Of a DNA stretch of 36,800 nt, positions 1 through 8,281 are shown piece after piece. The notes beneath the pieces are model-generated. The model made no database searches. It was not told where the DNA came from and saw only the letters and a list, made by a program, of their open reading frames with translations. The DNA lies in assembly GCF_007997035.1 (NCBI RefSeq), contig NZ_VOSS01000114.1:1-36800 (forward strand), given 5' to 3'. Each line of letters opens with the position of its first letter. Position 1 is the first letter of the stretch. This DNA is from Ralstonia sp. TCR112 (GTDB lineage: Bacteria; Pseudomonadota; Gammaproteobacteria; Burkholderiales; Burkholderiaceae). A program made the position numbers and the translations under genes.

Positions 1-213
1 CTCGGCAGGCTCCTTCACGACGTGATCGGTCAGGTGGCCCTCGATGACCGCTGCCATCAGTCCGTTAACCGCACCGCGAATCGCCGCGATCTGCTGCAGG
101 ACGGCCGTGCAATCGCCCTCTTCGGCGAGTTGTTTTTCCAGCGCAGCGGCCTGCCCCTGGATGCGCCGCACGCGCGCCAGCAGCTTGGCTTTGTCGCGGA
201 TGGTATGAGCCAT
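1..213 (-). CDS. rcnR: Ni(II)/Co(II)-responsive repressor RcnR (C-terminus cut by window edge)
   Basis: CsoR/RcnR-family all-helical metal sensor that represses the adjacent nickel/cobalt exporter until Ni or Co binds. The 71 visible residues begin [20 protein letters not shown] and contain the metal-ligand set known for E. coli RcnR at identical numbering: His3, Cys35, His60 and His64. His3 and His64 separate nickel/cobalt RcnR from copper CsoR and formaldehyde FrmR, so the assignment is specific. The ATG at 213 gives the conserved MxHTIRDK start. About 20 C-terminal residues lie outside the window. It is divergent from rcnA, with a 97-bp spacer holding an RcnR-type operator, so it probably represses both genes. 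Confidence 0.93.
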   Translation of the reverse strand, partial: MAHTIRDKAKLLARVRRIQGQAAALEKQLAEEGDCTAVLQQIAAIRGAVNGLMAAVIEGHLTDHVVKEPAE

Positions 214-237
214 GGGTCGGGTATCGGGGTGGTGTGA

Positions 238-279
238 ATGACGCGCGAGGGTAGCATCACTATACTCGGGGGGAGTATA
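238..279 (+). promoter_or_regulatory. rcnA promoter with RcnR operator
   Basis: The palindrome TATACT-CGGGGGG-AGTATA occupies 261-279. It contains TACT, a G6 run and AGTA, which is the TACT-G6-N-AGTA arrangement known for RcnR operators, with the extra base on the other side of the G-tract. TATACT (261-266) is also a 5/6 match to a -10 box. ATGACG (238-243) lies 17 bp upstream as a 4/6 -35 box. Repressor binding would therefore cover the -10 region of rcnA. The opposite arm reads TATACT on the minus strand and could serve as a weaker -10 box for rcnR. Confidence 0.85.
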
Positions 280-310
280 TTTCGCCTACCCCGAATTCAC
301 TGCCTTCCCC

Positions 311-1438
311 ATGACCGCGTTCACCACCCTGCTGCAGCAAGGCAACGCCTGGCTGTTCGTTCCCAGTGCGATCCTGCTCGGTGCGCTGCATGGCCTGGAG
401 CCTGGGCACTCCAAGACGATGATGGCGGCGTTCATCGTTGCGATCCGCGGCACGCTCACGCAGGCGGTGTTGCTCGGGCTGTCGGCCACGGTGTCGCATA
501 CGGCGGTGGTGTGGGCGGTGGCCATGGCGGGCCTGTACTTCGGCCGCAACTGGAACGCAGAAACGACCGAGCCGTATTTTCAGATGGTGTCGGCCGTGCT
601 GATCGTGGCCGTGGCAGCGTGGATGATGTGGCGCACCTGGCGCAGCACGCACGCGGCGCACGACCACGATCATCATCACCACGATCACGGCCATGACGAC
701 GTGCAGCGCATCGACACCGGCCATGGCGTCGTGCAGCTGGCCATCTTCGAAGATGGCGTGCCGCCGCGCTTCCGGCTGACACGCGAGGGCACGCGCGGCA
801 CCGCATGGTCAGCCGAGCAAGTGCAGGTCGGGACCGAGCGTCCCGACGGCAGCCGGCAAACCTTCCGCTTCGTCCAGCGCGACGGCTTTCTCGAATCGGA
901 GCACGCCATTCCCGAGCCGCATGCTTTTGTGGCGCGCCTGTCGCTCGGGCACGAACACCATCGGCATGACTACGAAGTCACGTTCTCCGAGCATGATCAC
1001 GACCATGACCATGATCACAGCCATGGCGGCCTCGATGTTTCATCTGCCGAATACCAGGACGCCCACGAACGCGCGCACGCCAACGACATCCGCCGCCGCT
1101 TCACCAACCGTGAAGTCACCACCGGCCAGATCATCGTGTTCGGGCTCACGGGCGGACTGATTCCGTGCCCGGCGTCGATCACCGTGCTGCTGTTGTGCCT
1201 GCAGCTCAAGAAGATCACTTTGGGCGCGGCGCTGGTGCTGTGCTTCAGCATCGGGCTGGCGCTCACGCTGGTGGCCTCGGGCGCGCTGGCGGCGCTGAGC
1301 GTGAAGCACGTCTCCCGGCGCTGGGGCGGCTTTGGTGAATTTGCACGCAAGGCGCCGTACCTCTCAGGCGTGCTGATCGCCCTCGTCGGGTTGTACGTGG
1401 GATGGCAGGGCGTGCACGGGTTGATGCAACTGCCGTAG
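311..1438 (+). CDS. rcnA: Nickel/cobalt efflux protein RcnA with enlarged His-rich loop
   Basis: Inner-membrane Ni2+/Co2+ exporter of the NiCoT-like RcnA family, 375 aa. The N-terminus (MTAFTTLLQQGNAW, then LLGALHGLEPGHSKTMM) and the C-terminal half (AHARAHANDI-like segment, FGLTGGLIPCPASITVLL) are almost the same as E. coli RcnA as I remember it. E. coli RcnA is about 274 aa with a single cytoplasmic His loop. Here there are two His/Asp-rich stretches (about residues 114-128 and 228-238) flanking roughly 100 extra residues that look like a small beta-rich soluble domain (VVQLAIFEDGVPPRFRL and following). Membrane segments flank this loop on both sides. Its upstream operator and divergent rcnR indicate metal-induced expression. 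Confidence 0.93.
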   Translation: MTAFTTLLQQGNAWLFVPSAILLGALHGLEPGHSKTMMAAFIVAIRGTLTQAVLLGLSATVSHTAVVWAVAMAGLYFGRNWNAETTEPYFQMVSAVLIVAVAAWMMWRTWRSTHAAHDHDHHHHDHGHDDVQRIDTGHGVVQLAIFEDGVPPRFRLTREGTRGTAWSAEQVQVGTERPDGSRQTFRFVQRDGFLESEHAIPEPHAFVARLSLGHEHHRHDYEVTFSEHDHDHDHDHSHGGLDVSSAEYQDAHERAHANDIRRRFTNREVTTGQIIVFGLTGGLIPCPASITVLLLCLQLKKITLGAALVLCFSIGLALTLVASGALAALSVKHVSRRWGGFGEFARKAPYLSGVLIALVGLYVGWQGVHGLMQLP

Positions 1439-1656
1439 CAACGTCTGCGTGTTTGGTGTGACAAGGCTGCATCCATTGCCGCATGGCCTGCGTATCTGCA
1501 GGTACAGGCTGAGGCTGGTGCGGCGTGTTTTTCGTCGATGCAGTGTCAGGTTTGCATGCGCACCGCGACCAACCTGTGGGATCCGGGCGGCCACGCGCCG
1601 CTAGCGATCCAATGGAGCCGCCTCCGGCGGCACGTTCACCGCACGAGGAGTTCATC
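1439..1656. other. Intergenic region between rcnA and the repeat protein
   Basis: No credible gene seen. A GC hairpin (GCCGCC, tcc, GGCGGC) at 1617-1631 lies just before the GAGGAG ribosome-binding site (1645-1650) of the next gene and could affect its translation. No T-run follows it, so I do not call it a terminator. Confidence 0.4.
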
Positions 1657-1965
1657 ATGCACACCCGCCGCCTTACCCTGGCCTTGCTTGCCACGCTTTC
1701 CGCTTCCGCCGCACTGTTCATCGCCCAACCGGCCTCGGCCGCGCAGGCCAAGTACGACCCCTACACGCAAGGCGCCGTCGACAAGACGGACCCGTTCACG
1801 CAGGGCGCTGACCGCCAGGCCGACACCTATGGCTATCTGTCGTGGAAGTACGATCGTTTCGACCCGTATGCGCAAGGCGCGGATCGGCAGACCAGCGCGC
1901 ACGATTTGCTCGCATGGCGCGGCGATACGAGCTACCCGGGCAGCACGGACGGCGCTCGCGCGTGA
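1657..1965 (+). CDS. Small secreted protein with DPYTQGA-type repeats
   Basis: 102-aa protein of unknown function. The start at 1657 is chosen because GAGGAG (1645-1650) sits 6 bp upstream and the reading begins with a clean signal peptide: MHTRRLTLALLATLSASA, a hydrophobic core, then cleavage probably after PASA-A. The mature part of about 73 residues carries three copies of an aromatic/acidic repeat, YDPYTQGAVDK, TDPFTQGADRQ and FDPYAQGADRQ, with linkers rich in Tyr, Trp and Ser. No membrane anchor and no cysteines are seen in the mature part. The periplasm or exterior is the likely location. I do not recognise a named domain, and the neighbours (metal efflux, LysR regulator) do not define a role. 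Confidence 0.75.
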   Translation: MHTRRLTLALLATLSASAALFIAQPASAAQAKYDPYTQGAVDKTDPFTQGADRQADTYGYLSWKYDRFDPYAQGADRQTSAHDLLAWRGDTSYPGSTDGARA

Positions 1966-2018
1966 CGGGCCGGCATGGCGTGAGAGGGACCGTGTAAGCG
2001 CGGCCCTCCACGCGAGCA

Positions 2019-2915
2019 TCACCTCGCTGATGCTGCCCCGTCGACGATCCGGTCATACAGCGCACGCGCTGCAGGCGACAGCTGCGCTGCCTTGCGCGTA
2101 ACGAGCACCAGCGTGCGCGACACTTCGGGCTCGACCAGCTCCACCGTACGAATCATCGGATACGCGTTCTTCTGAATCGCCAGCCGCGGCACCACCGCCG
2201 CGCCCAGGCCTTCGGCCACCAGCCCGAGCGCTGTTGAACTGCGCTGCACTTCATAGAACGAATGCAGCGTCACGCCGCTTGCCTTGAGTGCGCCGTCGAG
2301 CAGGCTGCGGTTGCCGCTGACCTCGCCGGCGAAGATGAGCGGGTGGGGCTGCAGGGCCTGCCACCGGATGCGGCGGCGCTTGGCGAGCGGGTGATCGTCG
2401 CGGCAGACGAGGACATACGGATCGCTGGTCAGCGGCACGCTCACGAGTTCCGGATGCTGGTCGCCTGCAATGCTGATACCGAACTCGGCCTCACGACGCA
2501 GCACCGCCTGCAGCACGGACGCCGAGGCGTGGTCGAGAATCTTCACGCGATCGTGTGGGCGGTGCTCGGAGAACGCGCGCAGGATGCGCGGCAGGTAGTG
2601 CACGCCCACCGTCGGGACGCAGGCGATCGTGATGTCGCCGCGCTGGCTCAGGCCGGTCTCGCGTATCTCCGTGAGCGCATCGGACAACTCATTGAGCAGC
2701 CGACGCGCCTGCGGCAGAAAGCGCTCACCGATTTCCGTCAGCTCGGTCCGGCGCGTGGTGCGCTCCACCAGCGCCACACCAAGAAACGCCTCCAACTTGC
2801 GCAGGCGCTGCGTGATGGCCGTCTGCGTCACGTGCAGCGTATCGGCGGCTTGCGTAAAGCTGCCGCTCTCCGCAATCGCCACGAATGCCTGCACGCCGAG
2901 CGTATCGATTTTCAT
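2019..2915 (-). CDS. LysR-family transcriptional regulator
   Basis: 298-aa LysR-type regulator, the usual family length. An N-terminal winged helix-turn-helix (residues about 1-62: VQAFVAIAESGSFTQAADTL, then VTQTAITQRLRKLE) is followed by a periplasmic-binding-protein-like effector domain (about 90-295). The start at 2915 gives the standard MKIDTLGVQAF opening. It is divergent from the broken tam gene, and the 101-bp spacer carries an inverted repeat suited to a LysR operator. The effector is not deducible. By position it probably regulates itself and the methyltransferase. Confidence 0.9.
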   Translation of the reverse strand: MKIDTLGVQAFVAIAESGSFTQAADTLHVTQTAITQRLRKLEAFLGVALVERTTRRTELTEIGERFLPQARRLLNELSDALTEIRETGLSQRGDITIACVPTVGVHYLPRILRAFSEHRPHDRVKILDHASASVLQAVLRREAEFGISIAGDQHPELVSVPLTSDPYVLVCRDDHPLAKRRRIRWQALQPHPLIFAGEVSGNRSLLDGALKASGVTLHSFYEVQRSSTALGLVAEGLGAAVVPRLAIQKNAYPMIRTVELVEPEVSRTLVLVTRKAAQLSPAARALYDRIVDGAASAR

Positions 2916-2925
2916 CAGATAAATG

Positions 2926-2950
2926 AATGAATTCCCGCAATGAATTCATT
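2926..2950. promoter_or_regulatory. Candidate LysR operator
   Basis: Inverted repeat TGAATT-N9-AATTCA at 2928-2948. It overlaps a direct repeat of AATGAATTC (2926-2934 and 2939-2947) and lies directly upstream of the lysR start and about 70 bp upstream of tam. It stands out by being AT-rich in a GC-rich genome. LysR sites are typically dyads of T-N11-A type, so this is a plausible but unproven binding site. Confidence 0.5.
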
Positions 2951-3016
2951 TTACTGATCTCCGGCCATGCCAGAGAATGGCCTTGTTCGATCGCAACCCC
3001 GGCAAGGAGAACCACC

Positions 3017-3795
3017 ATGACCACGCAGCACGATTGGAGCGCAGATCAATATGTGCGCTTTGAAGAAGAACGCACGCGGCCTGCCCGGGACTTGCTGGCC
3101 GCCGTGCCGCAAACGGCCATCCGCAGTGCCGTCGACATCGGCTGCGGGCCAGGCAATTCCACCGAGGCACTGATGGCGCGCGCGCCGGCGCGGCCGCCCG
3201 CGGGTTCGATACTTCGGCCGACATGATCGAGGCCGCACGCAAGCGCCTGCCGCACGTGGATTTCGAGATCGCCGACGTTGCCACGTGGAACCCGCCCGAA
3301 CCGTTCGATCTGATCCTGGCCAACGCCGTGCTGCAATGGTTGCCCGATCACGGCACGCTGTTCCCGAAATTGATCGGCAAACTGACGCAGGGCGGCCACC
3401 TGGCGGTACAGATGCCCGACAACCTGGATGAGCCGACGCACCGCCTGATGCGCGAGGTGGCTGCCGACGGCCCGTGGGCCGGCAAGCTCAAGGGCGTCGA
3501 ACGCACGGAGCGGTTTGACCCACGCCGCTACTACGCCATGCTGTCACCGCTGTGCAGTCGGGTGGACGTATGGCGCACCACGTATTACCACCCTCTGCGC
3601 GGTGGCGCGGATGCGGTGGTGGAATGGCTGAAGGGAACCGGCCTGCGCCCCTTCCTCGCAGCGTTGAACGAAGCCGAACAGCCCGCATTTCTCGCGCGCT
3701 ACCGCGATGCCATCGCCGCCGCCTATCCGGCACTCGACGACGGCACGGTGCTGCTGCCGTTTCCGCGCCTGTTCATCGTGGCGACGCGCAAGTAG
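3017..3795 (+). pseudogene. tam: Trans-aconitate 2-methyltransferase, disrupted by a one-base frameshift
   Basis: SAM-dependent class I methyltransferase resembling Tam, which methylates trans-aconitate, an inhibitor of the TCA cycle. The start at 3017 follows AAGGAGA (3004-3010). The first frame encodes [20 protein letters not shown] and SAM motif I ([12 protein letters not shown]), then goes out of frame at about 3187 and stops at 3226. The other frame continues the family pattern ([20 protein letters not shown], then LANAVLQWLPDHG) to 3795. Adding one G in the GGC run at 3187-3188 restores a continuous protein of about 259 aa reading [18 protein letters not shown], close to the roughly 252 aa of E. 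coli Tam. Either a recent inactivating deletion or a sequencing error. The downstream frame is well conserved, which favours recency or error. Confidence 0.85.
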
Positions 3796-3826
3796 GCGCA
3801 ATCGCAGAAGCAGAAGCGCCGCCATG

Positions 3827-3863
3827 AAAAAAAGCCCGACGGCAAATACCGGCGGGCTTTTTT
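3827..3863. terminator. Bidirectional intrinsic terminator between tam and ureidoglycine aminohydrolase
   Basis: GCCCG (3834-3838) pairs with CGGGC, extended by inner CGG/CCG. The hairpin is flanked by an A7 run on the left and a T6 run on the right, so it can end convergent transcription from both sides. Confidence 0.85.
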
Positions 3864-3881
3864 ATCCGACCTCTGCGTCGC

Positions 3882-4718
3882 TTAACGCGACGGGTTCAGG
3901 GTCAGGTTCATGTGACGGTTCACATCCTTGTACAGCAGGTAACGGAAGCGGCCAGGGCCCCCCGAATAGCAGGCCTGCGGGCAGAACGCGCGCAGCCACA
4001 TGAAGTCGCCGGCTTCCACTTCGACCCAGTCCTGATTGAGGCGATAGACGGCCTTGCCTTCGAGCACGTACAGGCCGTGTTCCATCACGTGGGTTTCGGC
4101 GAACGGAATCACGCCGCCTGGCTCGAACGTGACGATGTTGACGTGCATGTCGTGGCGCATGTCGCTCATGTCGACAAAGCGCGTCGTCACCCAGGCGCCG
4201 TTGGTGCCCGGCATCGGGATCGGCTCGACGTCCTGCTCGTTCGTCACGAAGGCTTCCGGCAGGGGAATGCCATCGACAACCTGGTAGTGCTTGCGGATCC
4301 AGTGGAAGCGCACCGCGGCGTCGCTGACGTTGTGCAGCGTCCAGTCGGCGCCCGGCGGAATGAACGCGTAGCCGCCCGGCGTGAGCGTGTGCTTCTTGCC
4401 CTGCAGCGTCAGCTCGGCTTCGCCTTCAACGACGAACAGCACGGCTTCGGCGTTCTTGTCCTGCTCGGGCTTGTCGCTGCCGCCGCCCGGGTTCACTTCA
4501 ACGATGTACTGCGAGAAGGTCTCGGCAAAACCCGACAGCGGGCGGGCGATCACCCACAGGCGCGTCTGGGTCCAGAACGGCAGCCAGCTCGTGACGATGT
4601 CGCGCATCACCCCCTTGGGGATCACCGCGTACGCCTCGGTGAACATCGCACGATCGGTCAGCAGATCCGTCTGCGGCGGATGGCCGCCATGCGGCGCGTA
4701 ATACGTGGTCTTAGACAT
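3882..4718 (-). CDS. allE: (S)-ureidoglycine aminohydrolase, two-cupin protein
   Basis: 278-aa bicupin enzyme that releases ammonia from (S)-ureidoglycine to give (S)-ureidoglycolate in allantoin/purine nitrogen recovery; Mn-dependent in known members. The start at 4718 is chosen because MSKTTYYAPHGGHPPQTDLL is the conserved opening. The N-terminal cupin contains the VVEGEAELTLQGKKHTLTPG and GYAFIPPG motifs. The C-terminal cupin contains FAETHVMEHGLYVLEGKAVY with its metal ligands (His and Glu), then FMWLRAFCPQACY. The length matches the family (about 260-280 aa). No other allantoin genes are visible nearby, so it may be served by enzymes encoded elsewhere. Confidence 0.9.
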   Translation of the reverse strand: MSKTTYYAPHGGHPPQTDLLTDRAMFTEAYAVIPKGVMRDIVTSWLPFWTQTRLWVIARPLSGFAETFSQYIVEVNPGGGSDKPEQDKNAEAVLFVVEGEAELTLQGKKHTLTPGGYAFIPPGADWTLHNVSDAAVRFHWIRKHYQVVDGIPLPEAFVTNEQDVEPIPMPGTNGAWVTTRFVDMSDMRHDMHVNIVTFEPGGVIPFAETHVMEHGLYVLEGKAVYRLNQDWVEVEAGDFMWLRAFCPQACYSGGPGRFRYLLYKDVNRHMNLTLNPSR

Positions 4719-4856
4719 GTTGCATTCAGGCAATGGGTTGGTCCGGCCCCGAGCGCAAACAGCAACAGGCGGTTCGTACGCGGGCGGCGTTGACGATAGC
4801 GAAGTCGCCCGCAATCGACCAATTAAATGTTCCGATAACTTCCATTCGATTTGCCA

Positions 4857-5789
4857 CTACCGCGCCAGCATCAGATCAAGGTTCTGGACCGCTGCGCCGG
4901 ATGCGCCCTTGCCGAGGTTGTCGAACACCGCCGTGAGCAGGACCTGGCCATGGTCGTTGGCGAACACGGCCAGGCGCATGTCGTTGGTACCGTTGAGCGC
5001 CTGCGGGTCGAGATGCGGCACGGCGGACGGCACCTGCAGCGGCATCACCTCCACATGCTGCGCCCCGGCGTAGTGGTCAGCCAGACATGCATGCAGCGCA
5101 GTGGCATCAACGCCGGCGGGGAGCAGACGCAGTTCCAGCGGCACCGTCAGCACAATGCCCTGGCGATACGCGCCGTAGGCCGGGACGAACATCGGCCGCT
5201 GCGTGAGCCCGGCGTGCAGTTGGATCTCCGGCGTGTGCTTGTGCGCCAGACCCAGCCCGTACACCTGGAACGGCAGGGCGTTTGCCGCCTCCGGCCCCTC
5301 GTAGGTTTCCACCGCGGCGCGGCCACCGCCCGAATAGCCGGACACGGCATGAATGCTGATCGGGTAATCCGCCGGCACAAGGCCCGCCTGCACGAGCGGG
5401 CGCAGCAGCCCGATCGCGCCGGTCGGGTAGCAGCCCGGGTTGGTCACGCGCGACGCGCACGCAACACGTTGAGCTTGCCCTTCGCTCATTTCCGGAAAGC
5501 CGTAGACCCAGCCCGGCGTGGTGCGATGCGCGGAGCTGGCGTCGATCACGCGCACGCCCGGGTTGACGATGGCCGCGACCGCCTCGCGCGCGGCCGCGTC
5601 AGGCAGGCACAGGATGGCGATATCGCAGGCGTTGATGGCTTCGGCACGGCGTTGCGCGTCTTTGCGGGCGTCGGCGGGAAGGGTCAGCAGTTTCAGGTCT
5701 TGCCGCTCGACGCGGCCGCGCAGACGCTCGTGGATTTGCAGGCCGGTGGTGCCTTGGTCGCCGTCGATGAAGACGAGGGGTGTGGACAT
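4857..5789 (-). CDS. argC: N-acetyl-gamma-glutamyl-phosphate reductase, type 2
   Basis: NADPH-dependent reductase of arginine biosynthesis converting N-acetylglutamyl phosphate to the semialdehyde. It is 310 aa, the short type-2 form; type 1 is about 340 aa. The start at 5789 gives [19 protein letters not shown] with the dinucleotide-binding loop (GDQGTTG). The catalytic cysteine lies in [27 protein letters not shown] and [17 protein letters not shown] are further family motifs. It is transcribed away from a LysR gene with a 115-bp spacer, which suggests local regulation. A single argC outside an arg cluster is common in these bacteria. Confidence 0.93.
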   Translation of the reverse strand: MSTPLVFIDGDQGTTGLQIHERLRGRVERQDLKLLTLPADARKDAQRRAEAINACDIAILCLPDAAAREAVAAIVNPGVRVIDASSAHRTTPGWVYGFPEMSEGQAQRVACASRVTNPGCYPTGAIGLLRPLVQAGLVPADYPISIHAVSGYSGGGRAAVETYEGPEAANALPFQVYGLGLAHKHTPEIQLHAGLTQRPMFVPAYGAYRQGIVLTVPLELRLLPAGVDATALHACLADHYAGAQHVEVMPLQVPSAVPHLDPQALNGTNDMRLAVFANDHGQVLLTAVFDNLGKGASGAAVQNLDLMLAR

Positions 5790-5859
5790 GGGGGAGCGCT
5801 CCCAGGGAAAGAAGATGGTGATGAATGCGAGCCTCCATCTTCGAGCGCGACCTAGAATA

Positions 5860-5876
5860 TGAAAAGTTGAATTTCA
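5860..5876. promoter_or_regulatory. Candidate LysR operator in the argC/lysR spacer
   Basis: Dyad TGAAA-N7-TTTCA in an AT-rich patch (AATATGAAAAGTTGAATTTC region) midway between the divergent argC and lysR starts. It is the only conspicuous dyad in that spacer. Assignment to the LysR protein is inferred from position only. Confidence 0.4.
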
Positions 5877-5904
5877 CAACCGTCACCTTCAGCGTTTCTG
5901 AATC

Positions 5905-6789
5905 ATGCGAGAGATCAGCCTGGACCGCCTGCGCACGCTCGTCGAAGTTGCCCAGCGCGGTTCGTTTGCCGACGCGGCGCGGGCGCTGCATCTGGCGGCG
6001 CCCACCGTCAGCCTGCACATTGCCGAACTCGAAGATCGCGTGGGCGCGCAGTTGCTCTCTCGCAAGCGCGGGCAGGTGCAGCCCACCGCCATCGGCGAGG
6101 TGATGGTGGAGCGCGCCCGCAAGCTGCTGGCCGATGCCGAGCAGGCGCTGGACGACATCCAACGCCAGGTGCAGGGACTGAGCGGGCGCGTACGGCTGGG
6201 CGCGTCCACCGGCGCCATCGCCCACTTGCTGCCGCAGGCGCTGGAGGTGCTGCGGCAAGACCACCCCGGCATCGACGTGCAGGTGGCGGTGCTCACGTCG
6301 CAGGAAACGCTGGCGAGGCTCGCCGATGGCGCGCTCGACATTGGCCTCGTGGCACTGCCGCAATCGCAGGTGGCGGGGCTCGCCATCAAGCCATGGCGGC
6401 GCGATCCGGTAATGGCGTTCCTGCCGGCGCACTGGACGAGCCCCGCGCGCATCACGCCGGCTTGGCTGAGCGCGCAGCCGTTGATCCTCAACGACGCCAC
6501 CACGCGTCTGTCACGCCAGACGACCGAGTGGTTCGCCACGGACGGTTATCACCCCGTGCCGCGCATCCAGCTCAACTACAACGACGCCATCAAAAGCCTC
6601 GTTGCCGCCGGTTATGGCGCCACACTGCTCCCGCACGAGGCGTCCGCCGCACCGTCGGATGTGCGCATCACCATGCGGCCGCTGCGGCCTGCGTTGTGGC
6701 GCGAACTTGGCATCGCGCACCGGGCGGGCAACGTCGAGCGATCGACGCAGCATGTGCTCGACGTACTGTGGATGCTGCGGGCGAAATAG
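5905..6789 (+). CDS. LysR-family transcriptional regulator
   Basis: 294-aa LysR-type regulator divergent from argC. Helix-turn-helix residues are in the first 60 aa (LRTLVEVAQRGSFADAARAL, then APTVSLHIAELEDRVGAQLL). The effector-binding domain starts near residue 90 (VRLGASTGAIAHLLPQALEV) and runs to the end. The start at 5905 gives the family-standard N-terminus, though no strong Shine-Dalgarno is visible. Nothing in the sequence tells the ligand. Control of argC is possible from the arrangement but not shown. Confidence 0.9.
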   Translation: MREISLDRLRTLVEVAQRGSFADAARALHLAAPTVSLHIAELEDRVGAQLLSRKRGQVQPTAIGEVMVERARKLLADAEQALDDIQRQVQGLSGRVRLGASTGAIAHLLPQALEVLRQDHPGIDVQVAVLTSQETLARLADGALDIGLVALPQSQVAGLAIKPWRRDPVMAFLPAHWTSPARITPAWLSAQPLILNDATTRLSRQTTEWFATDGYHPVPRIQLNYNDAIKSLVAAGYGATLLPHEASAAPSDVRITMRPLRPALWRELGIAHRAGNVERSTQHVLDVLWMLRAK

Positions 6790-6841
6790 CGCATTGCGCG
6801 CCTTGGCACCGTGACGAGGCGGAAAATCCGCTGAATAAGGT

Positions 6842-6890
6842 TTGACTTCTTGTGTCGCGACAACTATCGTAAGATATGTTTTTCGACACA
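6842..6890 (+). promoter_or_regulatory. MFS promoter with nested dyads
   Basis: TTGACT (6842-6847) and TATCGT (6865-6870) form a promoter with 17-bp spacing. Overlaid on it are three dyads: TATC-gtaa-GATA (6865-6876), TGTCGCGACA (6853-6862) and an outer TGTGTCG/CGACACA pair (6851-6857 and 6884-6890). Together they look like a repressor operator covering the -10 box. No regulator gene is adjacent that obviously matches, so the regulator may act in trans. Confidence 0.6.
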
Positions 6891-6957
6891 ACCCGGCGCG
6901 CTTGGCTGTCCCTTCCGAGCCGCGCGCGCCGCCCGCTCCCTTTCTTTCTTCGCCCTC

Positions 6958-8277
6958 ATGCCTCTACTTGATCCCTCGCGCGAGCGCCGCTTGCTCTGGC
7001 TGCTCGCGCTCACGCAGTTCACCGTCATCATGGATTTCATGGTGATGATGCCGCTTGGGCCACAGATCATGCATACGTTTGGCATCGGCCCGGCGGCGTT
7101 CGCCACGGCCGTGTCGGTGTATTCACTGTGCTCGGGTGCTTCCGGCCTGCTGGCCGCCACCTATATCGACCGCTTTGACCGGCGCCGGCTGCTGCTGGCG
7201 GTCTACGGCCTCTTCACGCTGGCCAACCTGGCCTGCGCGCTATCGGGCAGCTACGGCATGCTGCTGTTTGCACGCGCGTTTGCGGGCGTTACGGGCGGCG
7301 TGCTGGGGTCGATCATCATGGCTGTCTTGTCGGACGTGGTTCCTCCTGCGCGGCGCGGCGCGGCCACCGGCGTGGTGATGTCGTCGTTTGCGCTGGCGGC
7401 CATGGCCGGCGTGCCGGTCGGCATTGCCATTGGCGCGCACTTCGGCTGGTCGGCGCCGTTCTTCCTGCTGACGGCGCTCACGGTGCTGATCTGGCTGGGC
7501 GCGCGGCAAACGGTTCCGCCGCTGGCCGAGCATCTGGCCGGCAATCGCAGCCAGACGCTGGGCGAGGTGCTCTCCGGCCTGTGGCGGTTGCTCACCAACC
7601 CGCGCCATCTGCGCGCCTTCGTGCTGACCTTCGTGATGATGGGTTCGCACATGCTGGTGATTCCGTTCATCTCGCCGGTGCTGGTGGCCAACCACGGCGT
7701 GGCGCCTGAAAACCTGTCGTGGCTGTATGTGGCGGGCGGCGCGGCGTCGTTCTTCAGCTCGCGCGCCGTCGGCAAGCTGGCCGACCGCTACGGCCGCCGC
7801 CGCGTGTTCGTGGGTGCGGCACTGCTGGCGTTCATCCCGGTGCTGCTCATGACGCATCTGCCCGACTGGCCGTTCATCGGCATGCTGCTGTTCTTCCCGT
7901 TCTTCATGGTCGTCCTCTCCAGCCGCATGGTCCCGATGCAGGCATTGATGACGACGGTGCCCGCCCCGCAGGTGCGCGGCGCGTTCCTGTCGGCCAACAG
8001 CGCGGTGATGTCGGTGGGTACCGGCGTGGGCGCGTGGGTGGGCGGGCTGCTGCTGTCCGCCGGTGCCGGCGGCCGTATCGAGGGCTATGGCCTCAATGGC
8101 TGGCTGGCCGTGGCGGCGGGGCTGTTCTGCGTGTTCTGGGTGAGCCAAGTGAAGGGCTCGGATGCGCAAGGCGATCCGTCGCTGGCGGCATCGCCTGCAG
8201 CACCGGCATCTGGTGCACCTGCCGGCGCGTCCGGTCCGCAAACGGTGCCGCAAGCACCGCAGGCGGAAAAGGCCTGA
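6958..8277 (+). CDS. Major facilitator superfamily exporter
   Basis: 439-aa MFS transporter, probably 12 membrane helices and DHA1-like in size. The start at 6958 (MPLLDPSRERRLLWLLALTQ) puts a short cytoplasmic tail before the first helix. An upstream in-frame ATG at 6850 would begin inside the promoter and is rejected. The conserved loop 2-3 motif appears as YIDRFDRRRLLL, and a second copy as GKLADRYGRRRVFVG in the C-terminal half. The last 40 residues are a low-complexity Ala/Pro/Gly tail outside the membrane domain. The substrate cannot be told; drug or metabolite efflux is typical. It is convergent with the next gene with 4 bp between stops. Confidence 0.88.
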   Translation: MPLLDPSRERRLLWLLALTQFTVIMDFMVMMPLGPQIMHTFGIGPAAFATAVSVYSLCSGASGLLAATYIDRFDRRRLLLAVYGLFTLANLACALSGSYGMLLFARAFAGVTGGVLGSIIMAVLSDVVPPARRGAATGVVMSSFALAAMAGVPVGIAIGAHFGWSAPFFLLTALTVLIWLGARQTVPPLAEHLAGNRSQTLGEVLSGLWRLLTNPRHLRAFVLTFVMMGSHMLVIPFISPVLVANHGVAPENLSWLYVAGGAASFFSSRAVGKLADRYGRRRVFVGAALLAFIPVLLMTHLPDWPFIGMLLFFPFFMVVLSSRMVPMQALMTTVPAPQVRGAFLSANSAVMSVGTGVGAWVGGLLLSAGAGGRIEGYGLNGWLAVAAGLFCVFWVSQVKGSDAQGDPSLAASPAAPASGAPAGASGPQTVPQAPQAEKA

Positions 8278-8281
8278 GCGG

